Source: CAZRNB01 sp964601355 (GTDB lineage Bacteria > Planctomycetota > Phycisphaerae > Sedimentisphaerales > Anaerobacaceae). From it: DNA of 64,000 nt. A program made the position numbers and the translations under genes. The notes under the pieces were generated by a model. The model made no database searches, was not told where the DNA came from, and saw nothing but the letters and a program-made list of their open reading frames with translations. The stretch is taken from assembly GCA_964601355.1 (NCBI GenBank), contig CAZRNB010000003.1, forward strand, positions 12,963 to 76,962. Direction: 5' to 3'. Below are positions 25,608-31,970 of the stretch, one piece after another; positions within the stretch are counted from its first letter, which is position 1; each line of letters opens with the position of its first letter.

Positions 25608-25718
25608 ATGTTAGATACTGAGCAAAAAGAAAATGAAATGGTTGAAGGAAAAAAGCTGTCTTTGCGAAGAAGTGAGCGAAGCGAGCTTATAAAGAGAGCA
25701 GAGCGAGCGAACGAATGA
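25608..25718 (+). CDS. Possible 36-aa peptide
   Basis: ATG 25608 to TGA 25716-25718 encodes MLDTEQKENEMVEGKKLSLR, then RSERSELIKRAERANE. The DNA is a GAGCGAAGCGAGC-type low-complexity text, so this may not be a gene. Listed because it fills the space between the palindromes and the XRE gene. Confidence 0.2.
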   Translation: MLDTEQKENEMVEGKKLSLRRSERSELIKRAERANE

Positions 25719-25775
25719 GCGTGATTTTTATTTTTGAAAGCGGTCAAAAAAATTTTGAAAGAAATCTCTTTTTGT

Positions 25776-25804
25776 GTTGACGTTCATCAACGGGAGATTA
25801 TAAT
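25776..25804 (+). promoter_or_regulatory. Promoter/operator of the XRE regulator
   Basis: GTTGA (25776-25780) and TCAAC (25787-25791) form an inverted repeat. Inside it TTGACG (25777-25782) can be a -35 box, with TATAAT at 25799-25804 after a 16-bp spacer. The -10 box overlaps the upstream ATG (25803), so transcription would start near 25811, at the second ATG (25812). This is a compact, probably self-repressed promoter. Confidence 0.45.
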
Positions 25805-26009
25805 GGTGTCTATGATAATCGAGGAAATAAGAAAAAGAATAAAGGCCTCCGGCGAAAGTTTAAACCAAATCGGCAAAAAAACAGGTATAGACAAAGCTGC
25901 TCTTTGCCGGATTATGCAAGGCGGAAGCTGCAAGGTGGAAACTGCTGATATATTGTTTAAGTACTTTGGGCTTATAATCGCCAAAAAGAAAAATGGTAAG
26001 GATCGCTAA
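25803..26009 (+). CDS. XRE-family helix-turn-helix regulator
   Basis: A 68-aa protein with a complete Cro/CI-type HTH: IEEIRKRIKASGESLNQIGK, KTGIDKAALCRIMQGG, then KVETADILFKYFGLII. This is the domain alone, with no effector region, as in small phage or element repressors. ATG 25803 has GGGAG behind it. A second ATG at 25812 would be nearly leaderless from the overlapping promoter. It probably binds the GTTGA-N6-TCAAC operator just upstream and sets lysogeny-like control of the element; that part is inference. Confidence 0.8.
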   Translation: MVSMIIEEIRKRIKASGESLNQIGKKTGIDKAALCRIMQGGSCKVETADILFKYFGLIIAKKKNGKDR

Positions 26010-26032
26010 ATTGATTTGATGGGATTTGAGTT

Positions 26033-26356
26033 ATGACAAAGATAAAAATCTATCGTGTCATGGGTTGGATTTTATTTGTCTATGGGATAGTTGGTTGGTT
26101 TTGTTACTTAGTGAAAAAAGTGTCAGAAGGAGAAGTAAACTTGTCCTATCCTTCGGTTATGGGTTTGCTGACGATGTACATTTTGAATCCATTTTTTTGG
26201 GTAGGCTTGGTTCTTCTCAAAAAAGCGGGGATAGGTAGCCGTACAGAGAAGAAACCAGCATGGTTAGTATGGTTGTTGACCATTTACGTTATTTGTGGAT
26301 TGATACTTATAATGCTATTGTTAATTGTCTCCGTATCCACTTTGTGGTTGAAGTAG
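26033..26356 (+). CDS. Small membrane protein of the element
   Basis: A 107-aa hydrophobic protein with three likely membrane segments: about 9-27 (MGWILFVYGIVGWFCYLV), 44-62 (MGLLTMYILNPFFWVGLVLL) and 77-104 (WLVWLLTIYVICGLILIMLL onward). Short basic loops separate them. No known family is recognised. It starts 23 bp after the XRE gene and is followed by another membrane-anchored protein, so the two may act together, for example in superinfection exclusion; position is the only hint. Confidence 0.6.
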   Translation: MTKIKIYRVMGWILFVYGIVGWFCYLVKKVSEGEVNLSYPSVMGLLTMYILNPFFWVGLVLLKKAGIGSRTEKKPAWLVWLLTIYVICGLILIMLLLIVSVSTLWLK

Positions 26357-26391
26357 AAGTAAAAAAGTAAAAGTAAAAGGCAAGGTGAGTT

Positions 26392-26832
26392 ATGAATTTG
26401 AGAATTGACTTTAGTGAAGTTGTGTCGGCTATCAAACTTTGTGGAGATAAGATTTCGGAAAAACTCCCATTCAAAACTGTTCTGGCTCTTTGTGTAATAG
26501 CGATTTTATGGCAACTTGTTATGGTCAGGTCTACTTTGTCCTCGATAGAATCTGACGTGTCCTCGATGAAGTCCAATATATTCACGAAGAAACGTATAGA
26601 AAAAGGTATGAAATATTCACTGGAAGATAGGTTGGCTTCAATTGAGAGTGACGTGTCCTCGATAGAATCTGACGTGTCCTCGATAGAGTCGGAAGTGTCT
26701 CGGATAAAGTCGGATGTATCCTCGATGCAGAGTGAGGTATCTTCGATAGAATCCAACATATCCTCATTACAGTCCGATGTGTCCTCAATAGAATCGGATG
26801 TATCATCGATAAAATGGCGACTACCGTACTAA
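26392..26832 (+). CDS. Membrane-anchored heptad-repeat coiled-coil protein
   Basis: A 146-aa protein with one membrane segment (about 27-44, PFKTVLALCVIAILWQLVMV). From residue 48 on it is built almost wholly of SSIESDV heptads (SSIESDVSSIESEVSRIKSD and similar), giving a long parallel coiled coil with I/V at a and d. At DNA level the 21-bp unit encoding SSIESDV is repeated with few changes, so the array grew by tandem duplication. The minus strand is also open here as a by-product. It has the shape of a spanin, tether or fibre stalk, but I assign no function. Confidence 0.6.
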   Translation: MNLRIDFSEVVSAIKLCGDKISEKLPFKTVLALCVIAILWQLVMVRSTLSSIESDVSSMKSNIFTKKRIEKGMKYSLEDRLASIESDVSSIESDVSSIESEVSRIKSDVSSMQSEVSSIESNISSLQSDVSSIESDVSSIKWRLPY

Positions 26833-26884
26833 AATTATGATAACTATTTGTGATAAATCTTATTGATAAAAAGGCAGGTGAGAT

Positions 26885-28237
26885 ATGAGAGTTTACAAGG
26901 CTACATACAGGGACAGGGACGGACAGATAAGAAAATCCGCTAAATGGTATGTCGATATTTTCGACCATAACAAGCTTAGGCACAAGATACCGGCTTTTGC
27001 CGACAAGCGGGTATCTGAAGCATTGGGACGCAATATCGAAAGTCTTGTCAATTGCAGGGTTGCAGGGCTTGATCCTGATATAAAACTAAACCAGTGGATA
27101 GAAACCCTGCCGGATAGTTTGCTAAGAAAACTTGTGTCCTGGGGGTTAATGGACGGCCAGCGGGCAGAGATAACCAAACCTTTGATTGAGCATATAAGCG
27201 ATTATGTTAAAATTCTTGAGGCCAAAGGTTTTTCAAGGGACTATGCTGTCCGAACCAAAAACAGGCTTAAAAAGATAGTTACTGATTGTCGATTTTATTA
27301 TTTCAGGGATATTACACAATCGGCGACTGAGATTTATTCTGGCAAGTTGAAAAAAGAAGGATACAGCGGCACAAGCAGGGGCCATTATCTCAATGCACTT
27401 AAAACTTTCCTGAATTGGGCAGAACAAGACCAAAGGATTATAAAGAATCCAATTACAAAAATGGAGAAGCCTGCAAGAGATTCCGCTAAAAAGGGAATAT
27501 TGACCCCTGAACAGTTTGTTCATTTAATCAAGACTACTTTTGAAAAGAATGTCCTTATCGGCAGGACAACAGGGCAGGAACGAGCGGTTTTGTATATGCT
27601 TGCAGGAACTACCGGAATAAGGCGGAATGAACTGCTGAACCTTGTCTGGGACGATATAAGCCTGTCAGAGGAAAACTCTTTTGTTCGTGTTAGGGCTTCA
27701 ATTGCCAAAAACGGCAAAGAAGCCTTGCAGCCTATACCGCACGCTATGGTTGCCCTTTTACAAGCCCTGAAAGCCTGTATAAGGCCAAACGATAACGACA
27801 GGGTGTTTGTGTCCTTTGGCAGGTGGATTAACACGGCAGGTCTTATCAGGGACGATTTAATGGTAGCGGAAATTGCGCTAACGGACAGGGACGGAAACGA
27901 AATCTGCTTTCACTCGCTGCGTAATTCTTACATTTCTTACCTTGCAAACAGTGCAACACCCGCTAAGGTTGTCCAGAAACTTGCAAGGCATTCTTCATTT
28001 TCCCTGACCTACGACACCTACGCCAGAACCTTTGAGGGAGCCGAACAAAAGGCTTTGAATTTTCTGCCGAACTTTGGGAATTTTGTCTTGGCCACCAGCT
28101 TGGACACAAACCGCAGAAAACAAGAGATTCTCATAGACAACCATAGACACCAAAACGGCCAAGACACGATGAAAACCGCAATCTTGGCCGATAGTAGAAT
28201 AGCCCCAAGGGGATTCGAACCCCTGTTGCCGGGTTGA
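26885..28237 (+). CDS. int: Tyrosine-family integrase; C-terminus encoded by the tRNA att site
   Basis: Site-specific recombinase for the element. An N-terminal SAM-like core-binding domain (about 95-190) precedes the catalytic domain with Arg in TGIRRNELL (about 244), HSLRNSY (His-x-x-Arg, about 342-345), KLARHSSF and the nucleophile in YDTYAR (about 377-380). The four catalytic positions look intact. AGGTGAG precedes ATG 26885. The reading frame runs into the 27-bp att core, giving IAPRGFEPL, and stops after LPG inside the tRNA gene (antisense to it). The same core at the far end continues the frame for 65 codons instead. The 450-aa product is therefore the integrated-state form; the circular form would be 512 aa. 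Confidence 0.92.
   Translation: MRVYKATYRDRDGQIRKSAKWYVDIFDHNKLRHKIPAFADKRVSEALGRNIESLVNCRVAGLDPDIKLNQWIETLPDSLLRKLVSWGLMDGQRAEITKPLIEHISDYVKILEAKGFSRDYAVRTKNRLKKIVTDCRFYYFRDITQSATEIYSGKLKKEGYSGTSRGHYLNALKTFLNWAEQDQRIIKNPITKMEKPARDSAKKGILTPEQFVHLIKTTFEKNVLIGRTTGQERAVLYMLAGTTGIRRNELLNLVWDDISLSEENSFVRVRASIAKNGKEALQPIPHAMVALLQALKACIRPNDNDRVFVSFGRWINTAGLIRDDLMVAEIALTDRDGNEICFHSLRNSYISYLANSATPAKVVQKLARHSSFSLTYDTYARTFEGAEQKALNFLPNFGNFVLATSLDTNRRKQEILIDNHRHQNGQDTMKTAILADSRIAPRGFEPLLPG
28198..28224. repeat. attR: att core inside tRNA-Glu
   Basis: The 27-bp sequence is identical to 11980-12006, and here it forms the 3' end of the complete tRNA-Glu gene. The integrase frame passes through it on the plus strand. 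Confidence 0.9.
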
Positions 28238-28274
28238 AAACCCGATGTCCTAGGCCTACCTAGACGATGGGGCC
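28200..28274 (-). tRNA. tRNA-Glu (anticodon TTC), integration target
   Basis: On the minus strand the sequence GGCCCCATCGTCTAG begins the acceptor and D arms. TCGGG-TTTTCAA-CCCGG is the anticodon arm with TTC, and CAGGGGTTCGAATCCCCT the T arm. The acceptor GGCCCCA pairs with TGGGGCT with a G1-U72 wobble, and A is the discriminator; CCA is not encoded. The 3' 25 nt lie within the att core, so this end was supplied by the element yet keeps the tRNA intact. Confidence 0.93.
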
Positions 28275-28376
28275 AACGAAAAATTAAATATCAAAAAGCA
28301 AAATGAAAATTTAAGGAATTCATCCGCCTTTGGCGGATTCCACAATTTTGATTTTTGAATTTTGCATTTGTTTTTC

Positions 28377-28550
28377 TTAGTCCATGCTGATTGCCTCATC
28401 AGGACAAGCTTCTATACAAACTCCACAGTCAATGCAGCTATCAACGTTGACTTTTGCTTTTTCATTCACCATGCTGATCGCTTCGCTCGGACATTCCTCC
28501 ACGCAGGATTCGCAGCCAGTGCATTTCTTCTGATTTACTTTAGCTGGCAT
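28377..28550 (-). CDS. 2[4Fe-4S] ferredoxin
   Basis: A 57-aa electron carrier with two typical cluster motifs, CTGCESCVEECP and CIDCGVCIEACP (both CxxCxxCxxxCP). It carries electrons between low-potential oxidoreductases in the cytosol, as in anaerobes. Start at ATG 28548-28550 (MPAKVNQKKCTGC), with AAAGGG about 9 nt upstream; a longer frame to 28595 has no support. It lies between the tRNA-Glu and gdhA, 228 bp from gdhA, and is probably its own unit. Confidence 0.93.
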   Translation of the reverse strand: MPAKVNQKKCTGCESCVEECPSEAISMVNEKAKVNVDSCIDCGVCIEACPDEAISMD

Positions 28551-28667
28551 CAAAACAACCCTTTCAAACAAGTAAAGACTCGGTCTTAAATTCACAAAAG
28601 GCTAATAAGCCAGAAAATGTTACAAAAATCTGCTGATATTACAACATAAATTTTGGGAAATTTGTGC

Positions 28668-28699
28668 AAAAAAAAGCCGTCTCCGCTGCGGTGACGGCT
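28668..28699 (-). terminator. Terminator of gdhA
   Basis: On the minus strand AGCCGTC and GACGGCT form a stem around a G/C-rich loop and are followed by an uninterrupted T-run (the A-run at 28668-28675). It lies 80 bp past the gdhA stop. Confidence 0.8.
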
Positions 28700-28777
28700 A
28701 AAAATGAACAGAAATTTATAAGAAACATACGGGCAGCAGTTACGTCCCGCCGGTTCAATAGAGACCTGCCGTTGTGA

Positions 28778-30163
28778 TTAGACGACGCCTTGTTGCACCA
28801 TAGCGTCCGCTACCTTAATGAAGCCTGCAATGTTGGCGCCATGGACGTAGTTCACAAAAGAGCCGTTCTCTCTGCCGTACTTTACACAGTTCTCATGGAT
28901 GGAGTGCATAATGCGCCGAAGCTGATTGTCAACTTCTTCGCGGGAGCGCCGCATACATCCGGCGTTTTGATTCATTTCCAGGCCGGACACAGCTACACCG
29001 CCTGCATTAGCCGCCTTGCCTGGGCCATAGAGGATTTGCGCATTTAGAAAGACCTCAACAGCCGGAGGTGTTGTGGGCATATTAGCACCCTCGCTCACAC
29101 AATAACAACCGTTGCCGACTAATTGCTTTGCGCCGTCCTCGTCAATTTCGTTTTGGGTGGCGCTTGGGAAAGCCAGGTCACACGGTACACTCCAGGGACG
29201 TTTACCAGGCATATATGTGCTGCCTTTGAATTGTTTTGCATATTCGCTGATTCTGCCGCGTCTGAAATTCTTGTGCTCCTTAATCCAGGCGAGTTTTTCA
29301 TCATTGATGCCCTCATTATCCACAATTGTGCCGCCCGAATCAGAAAGCGTGACTACTTTTGCTCCAAGGGCGTTGAGTTTTTCAACGGTGTATTGAGCCA
29401 CGTTGCCGGAGCCGGAAACCGTTGCGGTTTTCCCCTCTACGCTTTCGTCACGAGACGCCAACATCTCATTAGCAAAATAGACGGCGCCATAACCCGTTGC
29501 CTCCGGCCTCAACTGGGAGCCTCCCCAGTTGGGGCTTTTGCCGGTCATGGAGCCATGAAAGCACCCGCTTAGCTTGCGGTACTGGCCGAATAAGAAACCA
29601 ATCTCACGTTCGCCTACTCCGATGTCACCGGCAGGAACATCGATGTCAGGACCAATGTACGGGTAGAGATTGTTCATAAAAGCCTGGCAGAATCGCATGA
29701 CTTCCCCGTCACTTCGTCCCTTGGGATTGAAATCCGAGCCGCCCTTGGCGCCACCCATAGGCAGAGTCGTCAAACTGTTTTTTAAAACCTGTTCAAATGC
29801 CAAAAACTTCAGCATGCCCAGATTTACCGAAGGGTGAAACCGCAGCCCGCCTTTATAGGGGCCGATCAGGCCGTTCATCCTGACCCGATAACCCCTGTTA
29901 ATCTGAACTTCTCCGTTGTCGTCAACCCAATTGATGCGGAACGTAACCACACTATCAGGCACCACCAGCCTATCCAGCACTTTTGCCTCACGGTAAGCAG
30001 GATTTGCCTGCACAATCGGCATTACCGATTTGGCAACCTCATTAACAGCCTGATGAAACTCGAATTCTCCCGGCGATTGGGAAATGACCCGTTGCATGAG
30101 GTCATCGACTAAAGGTTCAATAGCTGTTTTAGATACGACGTTGTTCGATACTGTTACAGACAT
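28778..30163 (-). CDS. gdhA: Glutamate dehydrogenase (hexameric, probably NADP-dependent)
   Basis: Interconverts glutamate and 2-oxoglutarate plus ammonia; in bacteria with this type it mainly assimilates ammonium. The 461-aa length and motifs are those of the GdhA class: KVLDRLVVPDSVVTFRINWV, RGYRVRMNGLIGPYKGGLRF, the catalytic-lysine region LPMGGAKGGSDFNPKGRSD, PAGDIGVGEREIGFLFGQYR, and a nucleotide-binding ATVSGSGNVAQYTVEKL. GAGGAAAG precedes the ATG at 30161-30163. It stands alone with its own terminator. NADP preference is from family membership, not from a decisive residue. Confidence 0.95.
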   Translation of the reverse strand: MSVTVSNNVVSKTAIEPLVDDLMQRVISQSPGEFEFHQAVNEVAKSVMPIVQANPAYREAKVLDRLVVPDSVVTFRINWVDDNGEVQINRGYRVRMNGLIGPYKGGLRFHPSVNLGMLKFLAFEQVLKNSLTTLPMGGAKGGSDFNPKGRSDGEVMRFCQAFMNNLYPYIGPDIDVPAGDIGVGEREIGFLFGQYRKLSGCFHGSMTGKSPNWGGSQLRPEATGYGAVYFANEMLASRDESVEGKTATVSGSGNVAQYTVEKLNALGAKVVTLSDSGGTIVDNEGINDEKLAWIKEHKNFRRGRISEYAKQFKGSTYMPGKRPWSVPCDLAFPSATQNEIDEDGAKQLVGNGCYCVSEGANMPTTPPAVEVFLNAQILYGPGKAANAGGVAVSGLEMNQNAGCMRRSREEVDNQLRRIMHSIHENCVKYGRENGSFVNYVHGANIAGFIKVADAMVQQGVV

Positions 30164-30258
30164 AATCTTTCCTCGTTTTCTGTGCTGTACGTAGCATGTA
30201 AGTAACTGCCTGCGAATTCTCCCCTAAATCGAGCATCTTACCACCACGCAAGCGTGAC

Positions 30259-30567
30259 CTAATGCTTCTTTGTGCATATTCGCTGGATAGAATCCAGGTA
30301 GTGTTTCAGCAACCAGAATTTTTCAAGAAACTCAGGCCATCCGCAGGAAGGAACAAAACCATCCTTTACGTCCGAAACAACTAAACCATCCGAAGTAACA
30401 ATATGTTTGAATTCTGACCAGATTTCCGCCCATACCTTATTAGCGTCGATCGAAACCGCATTGGCTACCTTTAGCAGATGCTCAAGCTCAGATAAAGGCG
30501 TAAAGGGCAGAATAGTAGGCTCCTCATTCAAGGCTTTCATAACTAATTTCTTTTGTGCCTGTTTCAA
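30259..30567 (-). CDS. Hypothetical 102-aa protein
   Basis: No family recognised. The sequence is soluble and mostly helical, with leucine-rich stretches (LSELEHLLKVANAVSIDANK) and a tryptophan-rich C-terminal half (SCGWPEFLEKFWLLKHYLDS). The frame begins at TTG 30565-30567 behind AGGT; an ATG at 30538-30540 gives a form 9 residues shorter. It lies 95 bp upstream of gdhA on the same strand. Gene status is likely because the frame is closed at natural positions and its composition is protein-like, but the start is uncertain. Confidence 0.5.
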   Translation of the reverse strand: MKQAQKKLVMKALNEEPTILPFTPLSELEHLLKVANAVSIDANKVWAEIWSEFKHIVTSDGLVVSDVKDGFVPSCGWPEFLEKFWLLKHYLDSIQRICTKKH

Positions 30568-30948
30568 GATGAAACCTAACCTCCAGTATTTGGTAACGAA
30601 AGCATTTATTTAATCAGTCCAGATGACAGAATTAAGCAAATAGCGAATTCAATTATATAGGATTACCATTTTTGCATGACCCTCATACTATTCACACTTA
30701 ATACCTATATTTAATGTGTTAATATATACATATATATTACATATAAATAACACATAATAATGCTTTATTACCTTATCTATCATTACTATTCTTCCTGATA
30801 TTAATATGCGTAATATCTTGTTAATTAAATAGTTACATTTATCATATCCGATATAAAATAGTTCTTGACTTATGGTAATCAAGGCGTGATAATATTCTAA
30901 ATGTTATAATAAACTTGTAGTTTATGTGTATTTAATGGATAATTTGAA
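30568..30948. other. Very A/T-rich divergent intergenic region
   Basis: About 380 bp, with runs such as ATATATACATATATATTACA near 30722; no gene. It separates the hypothetical gene from the LuxR-type regulator and contains the latter's promoter at its right end. DNA of this kind is curved and a common binding target of nucleoid proteins. Confidence 0.6.
30865..30893 (+). promoter_or_regulatory. Putative promoter of the LuxR-type regulator
   Basis: TTGACT (30865-30870) and GATAAT (30888-30893) with 17-bp spacing, 55 bp before the ATG. A good sigma-70 match by eye. Confidence 0.6.
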
Positions 30949-31947
30949 ATGGTAGATCATCTTACTCGTAATGCTCTTTTGAAAGAAGTTGAATCCCTGC
31001 GAAATCGTGTCGCGGAGTTAGAATGTGCCGCCCCGGAGAAGTTTCGAACGGGGCTTGAGCTGGCATTGCGGGAACGTATAAAGGAATTAGACTGTCTCTA
31101 CACAATTTCCACACTCCAGGAGATGCACTTTCATTCTTCGGACAAATTTTTGCAGAGCGTTGTTGACTGCCTGCCCCGGAGCTGGCAGTTTCCTGAGCAT
31201 GCCTGTGCGCGGATTATTTATAGAGACAAGGAATATATAACCGGCGGATTCATCGAAAGCAACTGGCGGATGGCTGCCGACATCTTCGCCGATGGCAAGC
31301 CGGTCGGCGTGGCTGAAGTATTTTATCGACGGGTAGTTCCCACTGACGCCGATAGCCCATTTCTGAAGGAGGAATATGCCCTGATTCGTGCGGTTGCCGA
31401 GCGGGTTGGCAGTGTTTTAATGCACATGAAAGCTGAAGCTGATCTTCGCGACGCACATAAGGCGATACAAAGAGAGCACCAGGCGTTACAAGAGGCCAAT
31501 ATAGCCCTGCGAGCGGTTCTTTCCAGGCTCGAAGATGAAAAGCAGGAAATCAGGGCTTCCATACTTGCCAACATTCAGAAGATTATAATGCCCATTGTAT
31601 TTGAACTGGAGCTTGAGGTAACCGGCCGACAGAGGTCCTACGTGACGCTGCTCCGACAGAGTTTACAGGAAATAACATCTCCATTTCTTACCCAGTTATC
31701 AAGAGAGCACATGCAATTGACGCCCGTCGAGATTGCGATCGGCACAATGATTCGCAACGGACTATCGACGAAGGAAATCGCCCAGCTCCGGTGCATTTCC
31801 GCAGCAACGGTAAGACGGCATCGTGAGAACATTCGCCGTAAGCTGGATTTGAGAAACCGCAAGGTCAACTTAGCCACCTATCTACAGGCTTCATTTTCAC
31901 GGGAACCTATCACCAGCAGGAAGACCCACGGTGAAACTGGGGGTTAA
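30949..31947 (+). CDS. GAF-like sensor with LuxR-type DNA-binding domain
   Basis: A 332-aa cytosolic regulator. Residues 1-30 form a short coiled coil (LKEVESLRNRVAELE). About 40-165 resembles a GAF-type sensor (IKELDCLYTISTLQEM ... VAEVFYRR ... LIRAVAERVGSVL). A linker coiled coil (DAHKAIQREHQALQEANIAL) leads to the C-terminal LuxR helix-turn-helix (LTPVEIAIGTMIRNGLSTKE, IAQLRCISAATVRRHRENIR). Architectures of this kind are transcription factors regulated by a small ligand or partner; which one is not visible. It has its own promoter and no partner kinase nearby. The stop is 24 bp from the convergent end of the next gene. Confidence 0.75.
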   Translation: MVDHLTRNALLKEVESLRNRVAELECAAPEKFRTGLELALRERIKELDCLYTISTLQEMHFHSSDKFLQSVVDCLPRSWQFPEHACARIIYRDKEYITGGFIESNWRMAADIFADGKPVGVAEVFYRRVVPTDADSPFLKEEYALIRAVAERVGSVLMHMKAEADLRDAHKAIQREHQALQEANIALRAVLSRLEDEKQEIRASILANIQKIIMPIVFELELEVTGRQRSYVTLLRQSLQEITSPFLTQLSREHMQLTPVEIAIGTMIRNGLSTKEIAQLRCISAATVRRHRENIRRKLDLRNRKVNLATYLQASFSREPITSRKTHGETGG

Positions 31948-31970
31948 CTTTATTTATTTGGCCCCATGTT

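Larger units (their letters stand above)
11980..28224. mobile_element. 16.2-kb integrative element in tRNA-Glu with defence-type cargo
   Basis: The element is bounded by a 27-bp direct repeat (11980-12006 and 28198-28224), which is the 3' end of tRNA-Glu. A tyrosine integrase lies at the right end beside the intact tRNA. Cargo runs mostly on the plus strand: HTH protein, a 91-aa protein, dCTP-deaminase-like, Mod, Res, a Panacea-like/PemK-like pair, a 678-aa protein, an AlpA-like regulator, winged-helix and XRE proteins, and two small membrane proteins. No relaxase, conjugation, capsid or terminase gene is visible, so it is best described as a genomic island or satellite-like integrative element. 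Glutamate dehydrogenase, ferredoxin and glyA outside it look like the original neighbours. Confidence 0.88.

Noticed and set aside
26307..26759. 150-aa minus-strand frame of DTSDSIE repeats
   Set aside because: It is the antisense image of the heptad-repeat gene, which has the proper start and membrane anchor on the plus strand.
26520..26820. Regular repeats that could suggest a CRISPR array
   Set aside because: The 21-bp unit is contiguous with no spacers and is in frame as heptads (SSIESDV) of a coiled-coil protein.
11980..28224. Prophage interpretation of the element
   Set aside because: No terminase, portal, capsid, tail or lysis gene was found; the content fits an integrative defence island or satellite instead.
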